Below, piece after piece: positions 10,443-19,374 of a DNA stretch of 64,000 nt (positions are counted from its first letter, which is position 1; each line of letters starts with the position of its first letter). The position numbers and the translations under genes are program-made. The DNA comes from Terrabacter sp040702505 (lineage in GTDB: Bacteria; Actinomycetota; Actinomycetes; Actinomycetales; Dermatophilaceae). The stretch lies in assembly GCF_040702505.1 (NCBI RefSeq), contig NZ_JBFBLC010000004.1, positions 1-64,000 of the forward strand. Direction: 5' to 3'. A model generated the notes under the pieces. The model saw only the letters and a list, made by a program, of their open reading frames with translations, was not told the origin of the DNA and ran no database searches.

Positions 10443-10477
10443 GTGCCCGCGCCACCGGGAAACCGGGGCGCGGGCAC
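10443..10477 (+). terminator. Hairpin terminator after the sunset-domain gene
   Basis: GTGCCCGCGCC (10443-10453) pairs perfectly with GGCGCGGGCAC (10467-10477) over a 13-base loop. It separates the gene from the argS promoter. Confidence 0.6.
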
Positions 10478-10491
10478 TCGAGCGGCGCAAA

Positions 10492-10497
10492 TAGACT
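10492..10497 (+). promoter_or_regulatory. -10 box of argS, predicting a leaderless transcript
   Basis: TAGACT ends seven bases before the argS ATG, the same spacing seen between TACACT and the SRP RNA 5' end at 61954. No Shine-Dalgarno sequence precedes the ATG, so the mRNA probably starts at the A of the start codon. Confidence 0.5.
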
Positions 10498-10504
10498 GGC
10501 CCGC

Positions 10505-12265
10505 ATGGTCTCCCCGCTCGTCGCGCTCACGCCCAAGGTCCAGTCCGCGATCGCCGCCGCTCTCGGCGACGAGTTCCGCGACGCGGACCCGGTGCTGCGC
10601 CCGTCGCAGTTCGCCGACGTGCAGGTCAACGCCGCGCTCGCGCTCGCGAAGAAGGTTGGTATGCCGCCGCGGGAGGTCGCCGCGAGGATCGTCGACGCCC
10701 TCGACCTCGACGGCGTGTGCGACACGGTCGAGGTGAGCGGCCCCGGATTCATCAACCTGACCTTCGCCGACGCCTGGCTCGCCTCGCTCCTGCAGGACGT
10801 CGAGGCCGACGAGCGCAACGGCGTGCCGCTGCAGCAGTCGGAGAACATCCCGATCGACTACTCCGCGCCCAACGTCGCGAAGGAGATGCACGTCGGGCAC
10901 CTGCGCACGACGATCGTCGGCGACTCGCTGGCTCGCACGCTGGAGCACCTGGGCCACAACGTGATCCGGCAGAACCACATCGGCGACTGGGGCACGCCCT
11001 TCGGCATGCTCATCGAGCACCTCCTCGAGGTGGGCGAGGACTCGCCCGAGGCCGAGCTGCTCGTCACCAACCCCAACGCCTTCTACCAGGCCGCCCGCAC
11101 GAAGTTCGACACCGCCGAGAAGGCCGAGCCGCACGGCAGCGCCGGCGACTTCGACGTGCGCTCGCGGGCGCGGGTCGTCAAGCTGCAGGCCGGCGACCCC
11201 GAGACGCTCAAGCACTGGCACGACCTCGTCGGGATGTCCAAGGCGTACTTCAACAAGGTCTACTCGACGCTCGGGGTCACCTTGACCGACGACGACCTGG
11301 CCGGCGAGTCGACCTACAACGACCACCTCGCGGCCATCTGCGACGAGCTCGAGAGCAAGGGCCTCGCGACGATGTCCGACGGCGCGCTCTGCGTGTTCCT
11401 CGAGGGCTACACCGGCCGGGAGGGCAAGCCGGTGCCGCTCATCATCCGCAAGTCCGACGGCGGCTACAACTACGGCACCACCGACCTGGCGACGATCCGC
11501 TACCGGGTGTCCACGCTGGGCGCCCACCGGGTGCTCTACGTCGTCGGCGCGCCGCAGGCTCTGCACTTCAGCATGGTCTGGGAGACCGCCCGCCGGGCGG
11601 GGTGGCTCCCCGACGACGTCAAGCCGGTCCACGTGCAGATCGGCAACGTGCTCGGCGAGGACCGCAAGATCCTGCGCACCCGCTCCGGCGCGTCCCTGCG
11701 CCTCATGGCCCTGCTCGAGGAGGCCGTGGACAAGGCGCAGGCCCTCATCGACGCCAACCGGCCCGACCTCGACGACGCCACCCGCGCCACGATCGCCCGC
11801 CAGATCGGCATCGGCGCCGTGAAGTATGCCGACCTGTCCGTCGCGCACGACAGCGAGTACGTCTTCGACCTCGACCGCATGGTGGCGCTCACCGGCAACA
11901 CCGGCCCCTACCTGCAGTACGTCGTGGCCCGGATCCGCTCGATCTTCCGCCAGGTGGGCCTCGACCCGACGGCGCAGCACGCGCCCCTGCTGCTCGGAGA
12001 GACGCACGAGCGGGCCCTCGGCCTGCACCTGCTCGGGTTCGGCGACGTGGTCGCCGAGGTCGGCGCCACCTATGAGCCGCACCGGCTCGCGGCATACCTC
12101 TTCGAGCTGGCGCAGGCGTTCTCCGCCTTCTACGAGAACTGCCCGGTGCTCAAGGCCGAGCGCGACGAGGTCAAGGAGTCGCGCCTGACGCTGTGCGCGC
12201 TCACCCTGCGGGTCATGACGAGTGGTCTCGACATGCTGGGGCTGGAGTCACCCGACCAGATGTGA
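10505..12265 (+). CDS. argS: Arginine-tRNA ligase
   Basis: The 586-residue class I synthetase charges tRNA-Arg with arginine in an ATP-dependent reaction. It begins with the ArgRS-specific N-terminal tRNA D-loop domain (about 1-110), then the HIGH-type motif HVGHLRTT near residue 129 and the downstream HIGDWGTPFG segment. The KMSKS position carries the ArgRS variant GEDRKILRTRSG near residue 385, and the DALR anticodon-binding domain ends the protein. Length is normal. The ATG at 10505 has no ribosome site and sits at the predicted transcription start. A tRNA-Arg gene lies 7 kb upstream but is not linked in an operon. Confidence 0.95.
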   Translation: MVSPLVALTPKVQSAIAAALGDEFRDADPVLRPSQFADVQVNAALALAKKVGMPPREVAARIVDALDLDGVCDTVEVSGPGFINLTFADAWLASLLQDVEADERNGVPLQQSENIPIDYSAPNVAKEMHVGHLRTTIVGDSLARTLEHLGHNVIRQNHIGDWGTPFGMLIEHLLEVGEDSPEAELLVTNPNAFYQAARTKFDTAEKAEPHGSAGDFDVRSRARVVKLQAGDPETLKHWHDLVGMSKAYFNKVYSTLGVTLTDDDLAGESTYNDHLAAICDELESKGLATMSDGALCVFLEGYTGREGKPVPLIIRKSDGGYNYGTTDLATIRYRVSTLGAHRVLYVVGAPQALHFSMVWETARRAGWLPDDVKPVHVQIGNVLGEDRKILRTRSGASLRLMALLEEAVDKAQALIDANRPDLDDATRATIARQIGIGAVKYADLSVAHDSEYVFDLDRMVALTGNTGPYLQYVVARIRSIFRQVGLDPTAQHAPLLLGETHERALGLHLLGFGDVVAEVGATYEPHRLAAYLFELAQAFSAFYENCPVLKAERDEVKESRLTLCALTLRVMTSGLDMLGLESPDQM

Positions 12266-12361
12266 TTCACCCGTTGAGGATGATGCCGGGTCTGAGGCTC
12301 GCGGCGACGCTGAGGTGAGCACGCCCGAGCGGGCGCTGCCCTACGAGAAAGGCGCCCCGAC

Positions 12362-12751
12362 ATGTCGTTCTGGGACATCATCTGGTTCATCATCGTCTTC
12401 TTCGCCTTCACCGCCTACCTCATGGCGCTGTTCTGGATCCTGACCGACCTCTTCCGCGACAAGGGCCTCTCGGGCTGGTTCAAGGCGATCTGGGTCGTGT
12501 GCCTCGTCGTCTTCCCGCTCGTCACCGCGCTCGTCTACCTGATCGCCCGCGGCCGGGGCATGAGCGAGCGCTCTGCCGCGCAGTACGAGCAGGCTCGGCA
12601 GGCCCAGGACGAGTACATCCGGTCCGTCGCCACCAGCAACGGCTCGGGGTCCGGGGCGGAGCAGATCGCCAAGGCCAAGGAGCTGCTGGACTCGGGCGCC
12701 ATCACCCCCGACGAGTTCACTGCCCTGAAGCAGAAGGCCCTGGCCGCCTGA
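12362..12751 (+). CDS. SHOCT-domain membrane protein
   Basis: The 129-residue protein has two N-terminal membrane helices (about 5-30 and 42-64) in the arrangement of PLDc_N-type small membrane proteins, a short polar linker, and a C-terminal SHOCT module (AEQIAKAKELLDSGAITPDEF, about 98-118), a short helical domain thought to mediate oligomerisation. The role is unknown. It follows argS by about 100 bases and precedes the DUF2252 gene by 21 bases, so it may be co-transcribed with the latter. The start ATG has a GAGAAAGG site upstream. Confidence 0.8.
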   Translation: MSFWDIIWFIIVFFAFTAYLMALFWILTDLFRDKGLSGWFKAIWVVCLVVFPLVTALVYLIARGRGMSERSAAQYEQARQAQDEYIRSVATSNGSGSGAEQIAKAKELLDSGAITPDEFTALKQKALAA

Positions 12752-12772
12752 GCCGCCGGAGAGGACACTTCG

Positions 12773-14218
12773 ATGACGTCCGCACCCGCCGACAGCCTCG
12801 CCAGGAGCTCGCAGGCCCGCACCGAGCGCGTCGCCCACGCGACCGAACGTATGCCGTTGCCTGCGCACGCGCAGCTCGTGTCGTGGCCGGAGCGCGATGC
12901 CCTGGCGATACTCGAGGAGCAGGGCCGCAGCCGCGTCCCGGAGCTGCTGCCCGTGCGCTACGGCCGGATGGTGGCCTCGCCGTTCGCGTTCTACCGCGGG
13001 GCGGCCGCGGTGATGGCGGCCGACCTGGCGGCGAGCGGCAGCTCCGAGCTGACTGCCCAGCTGTGCGGTGACGCGCACGTCTCCAACTTCGGCTTCTTCG
13101 GCACGCCGGAGCGCAAGCAGGTCTTCGACCTCAACGACTTCGACGAGACCTGGCCGGGGCCGTTCGAGTGGGACGTGAAGCGGCTCGCGGCCAGCCTCGA
13201 GATCGCCGGCCGCGAGAACGGGCTGCGTCGCAAGGAGCGGCGCGCCCTGACGGTCGCGGCGGTCCGCTCCTACCGGCAGTCCATGGCCGAGTTCGCCGGG
13301 CAGTCGGCGCTCGAGGTCTGGTACGCCCGCGCCGAGCTGCAGCCGGGGCTGCCGCGCCTGATGAAGGCGTTGCCGAAGTCGGCGAGGGCGACCACTCGGA
13401 AGGTCGTCAGCAAGTCGCGGGGCAAGGACGCCGCCCACGCGGTGGCGAAGCTGACGACGCCGGAGTTCGGGCAGCGGCGGTTCGTCAGCGACCCGCCGAT
13501 CCTCGTGCCCCTGCGTGAGCTGGCGCCGGAGCTGGCCGGCGACCTGAGGAAGCTGCTCGACGAGCTGCTCGGGCAGTACCGCGCGAGCCTCCAGCCGGAT
13601 CGTCGGGTGCTGATCGACCGCTTCCAGGTGGTCGACATGGCCCGCAAGGCGGTGGGCGTCGGGTCGGTGGGAACCCGCGCCTGGCTCCTGCTGCTCGTGG
13701 ACGAGCTGGCCAACCCGCTCCTGCTGCAGGCGAAGGAGGCGGCCGAGTCGGTGCTGGCCGCCCACCTGCCGTGGCCGGCGCTCGACAACCAGGGCCGGCG
13801 CGTCGTCGAGGGCCAGCGCCTGATGCAGGCGAGCAGCGACATCCTTCTCGGGTGGCAGCACGTGACCGGGCTCGACGGGGTGGGGCGCGACTTCTACGTG
13901 CGGCAGTTCCGCGACTGGAAGGGCGGCTACGAGATCGAGACCCTCGACGCCGTGACGCTGGGACTGCTCGGCCAGATGTGTGCGTGGACCCTGGCCCGGG
14001 CACATGCCCGCTCCGGTGATCCACGGGATATCGCCTCCTATCTGCGCACCCCGCCGGGGCCCGCCGCCCCGGACGGTGCGTCCGACGGGCCCGGGGCCGA
14101 GTTCGACGAGGCGGTGGCCGACTTCGCGGGCGCCTACGCCGACCAGAACGAACGGGACCATGCCGCGCTCGCGGCAGCGGTGGAGTCCGGGCGGTTGCCG
14201 GCGACGACGGACCTCTGA
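12773..14218 (+). CDS. DUF2252 family protein
   Basis: The 481-residue protein belongs to the DUF2252 family, recognised by RYGRMVASPFAFYRG near residues 61-75, the CGDAHVSNFGFF segment (about 96-107) and the DLNDFDETWPGPFEWDVKRLAAS stretch that follows. These GD-H-x-x-N and D-x-ND-x-D signatures resemble the catalytic and metal-binding loops of aminoglycoside phosphotransferase/protein-kinase-like folds, so a kinase-like activity is plausible but untested. No signal peptide is seen. It starts 21 bases after the SHOCT gene with a GGAGAGG ribosome site. Confidence 0.85.
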   Translation: MTSAPADSLARSSQARTERVAHATERMPLPAHAQLVSWPERDALAILEEQGRSRVPELLPVRYGRMVASPFAFYRGAAAVMAADLAASGSSELTAQLCGDAHVSNFGFFGTPERKQVFDLNDFDETWPGPFEWDVKRLAASLEIAGRENGLRRKERRALTVAAVRSYRQSMAEFAGQSALEVWYARAELQPGLPRLMKALPKSARATTRKVVSKSRGKDAAHAVAKLTTPEFGQRRFVSDPPILVPLRELAPELAGDLRKLLDELLGQYRASLQPDRRVLIDRFQVVDMARKAVGVGSVGTRAWLLLLVDELANPLLLQAKEAAESVLAAHLPWPALDNQGRRVVEGQRLMQASSDILLGWQHVTGLDGVGRDFYVRQFRDWKGGYEIETLDAVTLGLLGQMCAWTLARAHARSGDPRDIASYLRTPPGPAAPDGASDGPGAEFDEAVADFAGAYADQNERDHAALAAAVESGRLPATTDL

Positions 14219-14289
14219 GGACGCGGGGCCCTCGGCGGCAGCGCGAGGTGCCCTGTGGATGGCGGCAGCGGGGCACCCGGGCGGCTGCC

Positions 14290-14295
14290 TAGGTT
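14290..14295 (+). promoter_or_regulatory. Possible -10 box (TAGGTT) of the DUF4328 gene
   Basis: TAGGTT places a start site near 14303, upstream of the GGGGAG ribosome site at 14314-14319 and the ATG at 14327. Confidence 0.35.
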
Positions 14296-14326
14296 CGAGA
14301 CGTCCGAACCCACAGGGGAGAAGAAG

Positions 14327-15130
14327 ATGAGCCATCAGCCGCCCGAGCGACCCGCCGTCCCGACCGCACCCGCCCACGTGCCGTATGCCCTGATCAGCCG
14401 TCCGCCCACCGTCGCCACACCCGCGCCGGCACAGAGGCCGAGCGGCCTCACGGCCGACGGCAACGTCGTCAGGGTGCAGCCGTGGCGCGGCTCCACCCCG
14501 GTGCTCGCCCGCGCCGCTCAGGGCCTGCTGGTCCTCCTGGCGTTCGGCAGCCTCCCGCTCGCCCTGCTGGAGTCCAGAGTGGACCGGCTCCTCGCCGGGC
14601 GGGAACCCGCTCAGGTTGACCTCGTCGAGGCGGTCGGCCTCGTCCGCATCGCTGAGGACCTCACGTGGGTGCGCAGCAGGGTCGCCGTCGTCACCGCGGT
14701 CGTCCTGCTCGTCTGGCTGCACCAGGTGTGGACCTCCGACCGCTCCGCGCACAACGTCTACACCCGCGGCACCAGCCTCGCCGTGGGGGGCTGGCTCATC
14801 CCCGTCGCCAACCTCGTGCTCGCCCCCAACGCGCTGCGCGACCTGTGGCACGGCACCGAGCGGGCTCGTGACGGCATCTTCGACGGGCCCGTCGACCGCA
14901 GCACGCCGAGGCTCGTGTCCGCGTGGTGGGTGGCCTGGTGCCTGCTGTTCGTGGGTCTGGTCGGAGGCTGGCTGACGGGCGTCGGCGCAGACCTCACGAC
15001 CCGGGGCGACCTGGTGACGGTCCTTCGCGCCGGCCTCCGGTTCGACATCTTCACGTGCGTCGCCTTTCTGGCCTCGGGCGTCCTCCTGGCCTGCATCGTC
15101 GGGAGGATCACGAGCTTCACGCGCCGCTGA
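14327..15130 (+). CDS. DUF4328 domain membrane protein
   Basis: The 267-residue product has a Pro-rich cytoplasmic N-terminus of about 55 residues, then five membrane helices. The central W-L-H-Q-V-W ... HN ... W-x-I-P-V-A-N-L-V-L-x-P segment and the AWWVAWCL helix identify DUF4328, a family of uncharacterised actinobacterial membrane proteins. Function unknown. The start is the ATG at 14327, seven bases after GGGGAG; the frame is open upstream to 14255 but without a site. It is flanked by its own promoter and by the pntA promoter. Confidence 0.75.
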   Translation: MSHQPPERPAVPTAPAHVPYALISRPPTVATPAPAQRPSGLTADGNVVRVQPWRGSTPVLARAAQGLLVLLAFGSLPLALLESRVDRLLAGREPAQVDLVEAVGLVRIAEDLTWVRSRVAVVTAVVLLVWLHQVWTSDRSAHNVYTRGTSLAVGGWLIPVANLVLAPNALRDLWHGTERARDGIFDGPVDRSTPRLVSAWWVAWCLLFVGLVGGWLTGVGADLTTRGDLVTVLRAGLRFDIFTCVAFLASGVLLACIVGRITSFTRR

Positions 15131-15230
15131 GCCGTTGGGCCGACGTTCGGCACCGGAGACGGGCCGCACGTGGCGGCGTCATTTGTGTGACGTGCCGAGC
15201 GGTGGGCCACCGAACCGGCCGGTCGTGCCC

Positions 15231-15236
15231 TAGGTT
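15231..15236 (+). promoter_or_regulatory. Possible -10 box (TAGGTT) of the pntAB operon
   Basis: TAGGTT lies 36 bases before the pntA GTG, giving a leader of about 30 bases that contains the AAGGAG ribosome site at 15261-15266. Confidence 0.35.
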
Positions 15237-15272
15237 CGGGGCACCAGCGCCCACCCAGCGAAGGAGCCCAGC

Positions 15273-16838
15273 GTGCAGATCGGTGTCCCTCGTGAGACTC
15301 GGCCCCGCGAGACGCGCGTCGCCGCGACCCCCAAGACCGTCGAGCAGCTCGTCGCCCTGGGCTACGACGTCGTGATCGAGAGCGGGGCCGGCGAGGCCGC
15401 GAGCTTCTCCGACGAGGCGTATGCCGTCGCGGGCGCCCGCGTGGTCACCGCCCCGGAGGCGTGGGGCTCGCCTGTCGTCCACAAGGTCAACGCTCCCTCG
15501 GACGAGGAGATCGGCCTGCTGCACCCGGGCGCCGTCCTCGTCTCGCTCCTGGCACCGGCACTCAACCCGCAGCTCGTCGAGAAGCTGCGGGCCGCCGGGG
15601 TCACCGCCATGGCGATGGACGCCGTACCTCGCATCAGCCGCGCCCAGTCCCTCGACGTGCTGTCCTCGATGGCCAACATCGCGGGCTACCGGGCCGTGGT
15701 CGAGGCCGCCCACCGGTTCGGGTCCTTCTTCACCGGGCAGGTCACGGCAGCAGGCAAGGTACCGCCGGCCAAGGTGCTCGTCGCCGGCGCGGGCGTGGCC
15801 GGGCTCGCCGCCATCGGGACCGCGCGTTCCCTCGGGGCCATCGTCCGCGCCACCGACGCCCGCGCCGAGGTCGCCGAGCAGGTCGAGTCGATGGGAGCCG
15901 AGTTCCTCGCGGTGCAGCTGCCCGAGGTCGACGCCGCTGACTCGTCGAGCGACGGCTACGCCAGGGAGATGGGCGAGGAGTACGACCGTCGCGCAGCCGA
16001 GCTCTACGCAGCGCAGACCCCGGACGTCGACATCATCGTCACGACGGCGCTGATCCCGGGCCGACCCGCCCCCCGACTCATCACCGCGGCGATGGTCGCC
16101 TCGATGAAGTCGGGCTCCGTCATCGTGGACATGGCGGCCGCCAACGGCGGCAACGTCGAGGGGTCCGTGGCCGACGAGGCCGTCGTCACCGACAACGGCG
16201 TGACGATCATCGGCTACACCGACCTCGCGGCGCGGCTCCCGACGCAGGCGTCGCAGCTCTACGCCACCAACCTCGTCAACCTCATGAAGCTGCTGACGCC
16301 CGGCAAGGACGGGCAGCTCGTCCTCGACTTCGACGACGTCGTCCAGCGCAACATGACCGTGGCCCGCGACGGCGAGCTGCTCTGGCCCCCGCCCGCCATC
16401 CAGGTGAGCGCGGCCCCGGTGGCCAAGCAGCCGGCATACGGCACGGAGGCGGCGAAGCAACCCGAGCGACAACGCGACCCGCGCCGCAGGTACGTCGGGA
16501 TGGCGGTCGCCGCCGTCGTCTTCGCTGCCGTGGCAGCGGTCTCGCCCACCAGCTTCCTCGGACACTTCACCGTCTTCGCGCTCGCCGTCGTGATCGGCTA
16601 CTACGTCATCGGCAACGTGCACCACGCGCTGCACACGCCGCTGATGTCGGTGACCAACGCGATCAGCGGGATCATCCTCGTGGGCGCGCTGCTCCAGCTC
16701 GGAGCGGCGAGCACGTCGGTGGGCAGCGACGTGGTGATCATCGTGCTGGCCTTCGTCGCGACGCTGATCGCGAGCATCAACATCTTCGGTGGCTTCACCG
16801 TGACCCGCCGCATGCTCACGATGTTCAGGAAGGGCTGA
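15273..16838 (+). CDS. pntA: NAD(P) transhydrogenase subunit alpha
   Basis: With PntB this makes the proton-translocating transhydrogenase that moves hydride between NADH and NADP+, powered by the proton gradient. The 521-residue protein has the AlaDH/PNT N-terminal fold (IGVPRET at residues 3-9), the Rossmann NAD loop VAGAGVAGLAAIG (about 170-182), the RATDAR and YTDLAARLPTQAS segments, and a C-terminal set of three to four membrane helices (about 410-515). It is therefore the fused alpha subunit, not the split PntAA/PntAB form. The start is a GTG seven bases after AAGGAG. pntB follows after three bases. Confidence 0.93.
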   Translation: MQIGVPRETRPRETRVAATPKTVEQLVALGYDVVIESGAGEAASFSDEAYAVAGARVVTAPEAWGSPVVHKVNAPSDEEIGLLHPGAVLVSLLAPALNPQLVEKLRAAGVTAMAMDAVPRISRAQSLDVLSSMANIAGYRAVVEAAHRFGSFFTGQVTAAGKVPPAKVLVAGAGVAGLAAIGTARSLGAIVRATDARAEVAEQVESMGAEFLAVQLPEVDAADSSSDGYAREMGEEYDRRAAELYAAQTPDVDIIVTTALIPGRPAPRLITAAMVASMKSGSVIVDMAAANGGNVEGSVADEAVVTDNGVTIIGYTDLAARLPTQASQLYATNLVNLMKLLTPGKDGQLVLDFDDVVQRNMTVARDGELLWPPPAIQVSAAPVAKQPAYGTEAAKQPERQRDPRRRYVGMAVAAVVFAAVAAVSPTSFLGHFTVFALAVVIGYYVIGNVHHALHTPLMSVTNAISGIILVGALLQLGAASTSVGSDVVIIVLAFVATLIASINIFGGFTVTRRMLTMFRKG

Positions 16839-16841
16839 GCC

Positions 16842-18227
16842 GTGGTCGACGTCAGCACCTCGCTCATCCAGGCCGCCTACATCGTCGCGGCGCTGCTGTT
16901 CATCATGTCGCTCGCCGGCCTGTCCCGGCACGAGACGGCCAAGGACGGCAACGTCCTCGGGATGGTGGGCATGGCCGTCGCGCTCGTCGCGACCCTCTGG
17001 CTGGCACTGCGGCACGCGCCGTGGGGCAACGTCGTGGCCGTGTTCGTGGCCATGGCGATCGGCGCGGCCATCGGCATCTGGCGCGCGCGCCGCGTTGAGA
17101 TGACCGGCATGCCCGAGCTGATCGCGATGCTGCACTCGTTCGTCGGCGCGGCCGCGGTGCTCGTCGGGGTCAACACGTTCCTCGCCTCACACGGCGCCGG
17201 CGACTCCGTGCACCTCGTGGAGATCTTCCTCGGCGTTTTCATCGGCGCGGTGACGTTCACCGGCTCGATCGTGGCCTTCCTCAAGCTGTCGGCCCGCATC
17301 TCGAGCCGGCCGCTGATGCTGCCGGCGCGGCACTGGCTCAACCTCGCTGCGCTCGTCGTCTCCGCCGGGCTGCTCGTGTGGTTCGTGGCGGCCCACTCGA
17401 TGGTGCCGCTGCTCGTGATGACCGCCATCGCCCTCGCCTTCGGCTGGCACCTCGTGGCCTCCATCGGCGGTGGCGACATGCCGGTCGTCGTGTCGATGCT
17501 CAACAGCTACTCGGGCTGGGCGGCCGCTGCGGCCGGCTTCATGCTCGGCAACGACCTGCTGATCGTCACCGGTGCGCTCGTCGGGTCCTCCGGTGCCTAC
17601 CTGTCCTACATCATGTGCAAGGCGATGAACCGCTCGTTCGTCTCGGTCATCGCCGGCGGGTTCGGCTCCGACGGTGCGGTGTCCGACTCCGACGTCGACT
17701 ACGGCGAGCACCGGGAGACCACGGCCGCCGAGGTGGCCGAGCTGCTCGAGAACGCCTCGTCGGTCGTCATCACCCCCGGCTACGGGATGGCCGTGGCGCA
17801 GGCGCAGTATCCCGTCGCCGACCTCACCGCGAAGCTGCGGGAGCGCGGGGTCAACGTGCGCTTCGGCATCCACCCGGTAGCCGGACGACTGCCCGGTCAC
17901 ATGAACGTCCTGCTCGCCGAGGCGAAGGTGCCCTACGACATCGTGCTCGAGATGGACGAGATCAACGACGACTTCCCCGACACGGACGTCGTGCTCGTCA
18001 TCGGCGCGAACGACACGGTCAACCCCGCGGCCGCCGAGGACCCGAGCTCGCCGATCGCCGGCATGCCCGTGCTGGAGGTGTGGAAGGCCCGGCAGGTGAT
18101 CGTCTTCAAGCGGTCGATGGCCGCGGGCTACGCGGGGGTCCAGAACCCACTCTTCTTCCGCGACAACTCGGCCATGCTCTTCGGCGACGCCAAGGAGCGC
18201 GTCCAGGACATCATCAAGGCCCTCTGA
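16842..18227 (+). CDS. pntB: NAD(P) transhydrogenase subunit beta
   Basis: The 461-residue partner of PntA carries the proton channel and the NADP(H)-binding domain. About the first 270 residues form a bundle of membrane helices, including GAAVLVGVNTF and the conserved NSYSGWAAAAAGFML segment. The C-terminal soluble domain has the NADP loop GYGMAVAQAQYP near residue 313, GIHPVAGRLPGHMNVLLAEA and the late KRSMAAGYAGVQNPLF. The start is a GTG three bases after the pntA stop. Length is family-normal. The operon appears to end at the 70-bp palindrome 68 bases further on. Confidence 0.94.
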   Translation: MVDVSTSLIQAAYIVAALLFIMSLAGLSRHETAKDGNVLGMVGMAVALVATLWLALRHAPWGNVVAVFVAMAIGAAIGIWRARRVEMTGMPELIAMLHSFVGAAAVLVGVNTFLASHGAGDSVHLVEIFLGVFIGAVTFTGSIVAFLKLSARISSRPLMLPARHWLNLAALVVSAGLLVWFVAAHSMVPLLVMTAIALAFGWHLVASIGGGDMPVVVSMLNSYSGWAAAAAGFMLGNDLLIVTGALVGSSGAYLSYIMCKAMNRSFVSVIAGGFGSDGAVSDSDVDYGEHRETTAAEVAELLENASSVVITPGYGMAVAQAQYPVADLTAKLRERGVNVRFGIHPVAGRLPGHMNVLLAEAKVPYDIVLEMDEINDDFPDTDVVLVIGANDTVNPAAAEDPSSPIAGMPVLEVWKARQVIVFKRSMAAGYAGVQNPLFFRDNSAMLFGDAKERVQDIIKAL

Positions 18228-18294
18228 GCCCAGCCCCGCCGCCCAGCGCAAGCCCCTCCCGCCGCCTTCGCTGCGACTCCCTCCCGCGTCTTCC

Positions 18295-18364
18295 ACCGAA
18301 CGCAGCGTTCGATCTCGAACGCGGTGTTAGAACACTGAGTTCGCGATCGAACGCTGCGTTCGGT
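18295..18364. repeat. 70-bp palindromic element, copy 1
   Basis: Outer arms of 20 bases (18295-18314 and 18345-18364, ACCGAACGCAGCGTTCGATC and its exact complement) enclose a core GCGGTGTTAGAACACTGAGTTCG that itself contains GTGTT-AG-AACAC. Each arm also holds the small palindrome GAACGC-A-GCGTTC. The element lies between the convergent pntB and AbiEi/DUF559 genes, 24 bases from the latter's stop. It shares its core exactly with 19375-19444. It probably works as a bidirectional terminator or is a REP-like repeat. Confidence 0.8.
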
Positions 18365-18387
18365 CAGGGGATTGGGGGGCGGGGGGG

Positions 18388-19308
18388 TCAGGCTGCTGCA
18401 GCCCGCGAGTCGCGGATGCTCGCTTCGACGCGAGCACGCACCAACGCTGGCTTCGCCAGGTCGGCGCGGGTGAGGCGAACGACGAAGTACCCGAGGCGCC
18501 GAAGCTCGTCCTCACGAAGCTTCTCCTGGAAGTTGGCGCGGGCCGCATCCGGGTTCGAATCGGGGTCGTACTTCACCCTTCCGTCGAACTCTATGAGGAC
18601 GCGGGTGCCGTCGATGCGGAAGTCGGCGTGGAAGACCCGGCCGGGTCGCTCCAGCCTGGCCACCTCGAACTGGGGGCTGAAGGAGTAGCCGAGCCCACGC
18701 AGCGCCTGTGCAGTCAGTGTCTCGCCCGGTGACTCGTGCCGACCGTCGCACCAGGGGATGGCGGCCTTCGCGCGGGTGACACCGCGCTGGCCGTGCAGGG
18801 CACGCGCCGCGGCGGCCAGGCCCGCGGGCGTGATGAGTGACAGGTGCAGACAGTGGTCGGCCGCGACCAGCATCCCGGTCTGGCTCCGCAGCCCCATCTG
18901 CACGACGGCGAGGGCGAGATCCACGGTCGTACTCGTGTGGACCAGGCCGGGGTCGTCGAGAAGTTCGTGGATGTGGACGCGGCTGAACGCGCGGAACTTC
19001 CTGTCTGGATCCCGCCACATGAGGTGCACCGTTCCCCAGTCGATGTCCTCGTCCGGCAGGTCGAGGAGAGCGACCACGGAGCAGTGCGAGGCCATGACCT
19101 GGTCGCCGTACTCCTCGAGCAGGGCCATGACCCGTAGCCGGTGCCGGTGCTTGTCGCTTGCAGGTCGCTCGACGGAGTACCAGCCCCGGTGCAGTGGGTG
19201 ACATCTGCCTTGGGCAACGAGACTGCGCAGCAGCGCACCGCTGATGCCGCTGGCGCGCGCAGCGGCAGCCGAGAAGACTCCGGAAGGAGCGAGACGGCGC
19301 AGGTCCAT
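18388..19308 (-). CDS. AbiEi-like winged-helix plus DUF559 (PD-(D/E)XK nuclease-like) protein
   Basis: The 306-residue product starts with a winged-helix segment (about 1-45, ending HPLHRGWYSV) like the AbiEi antitoxin N-domain, continues with a mixed domain seen in many actinobacterial AbiEi-like proteins, and ends with a DUF559/Vsr-type region (about 205-300). In that region FHADFRIDGTRVLIEFDGRVKY supplies D, E and K residues in PD-(D/E)XK spacing. The start is the ATG at 19308 (MDLRRL); the frame is open to 19359. No AbiEii nucleotidyltransferase toxin is adjacent, so this is an orphan. It is closely bracketed by two near-identical palindromes. A defence or DNA-repair role is a guess; a regulator is the alternative. 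Confidence 0.7.
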   Translation of the reverse strand: MDLRRLAPSGVFSAAAARASGISGALLRSLVAQGRCHPLHRGWYSVERPASDKHRHRLRVMALLEEYGDQVMASHCSVVALLDLPDEDIDWGTVHLMWRDPDRKFRAFSRVHIHELLDDPGLVHTSTTVDLALAVVQMGLRSQTGMLVAADHCLHLSLITPAGLAAAARALHGQRGVTRAKAAIPWCDGRHESPGETLTAQALRGLGYSFSPQFEVARLERPGRVFHADFRIDGTRVLIEFDGRVKYDPDSNPDAARANFQEKLREDELRRLGYFVVRLTRADLAKPALVRARVEASIRDSRAAAA

Positions 19309-19374
19309 CGGACCATCGTGACGGCATACGCCACCTCGGCGCTGGGCGCCTGTGGACAACGCTCGCCAGGTACG

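Noticed and set aside
12341..15169. A 942-codon open frame on the minus strand
   Set aside because: It lies opposite the SHOCT, DUF2252 and DUF4328 genes, all of which have recognisable domains; no family pattern is visible in the antisense product.
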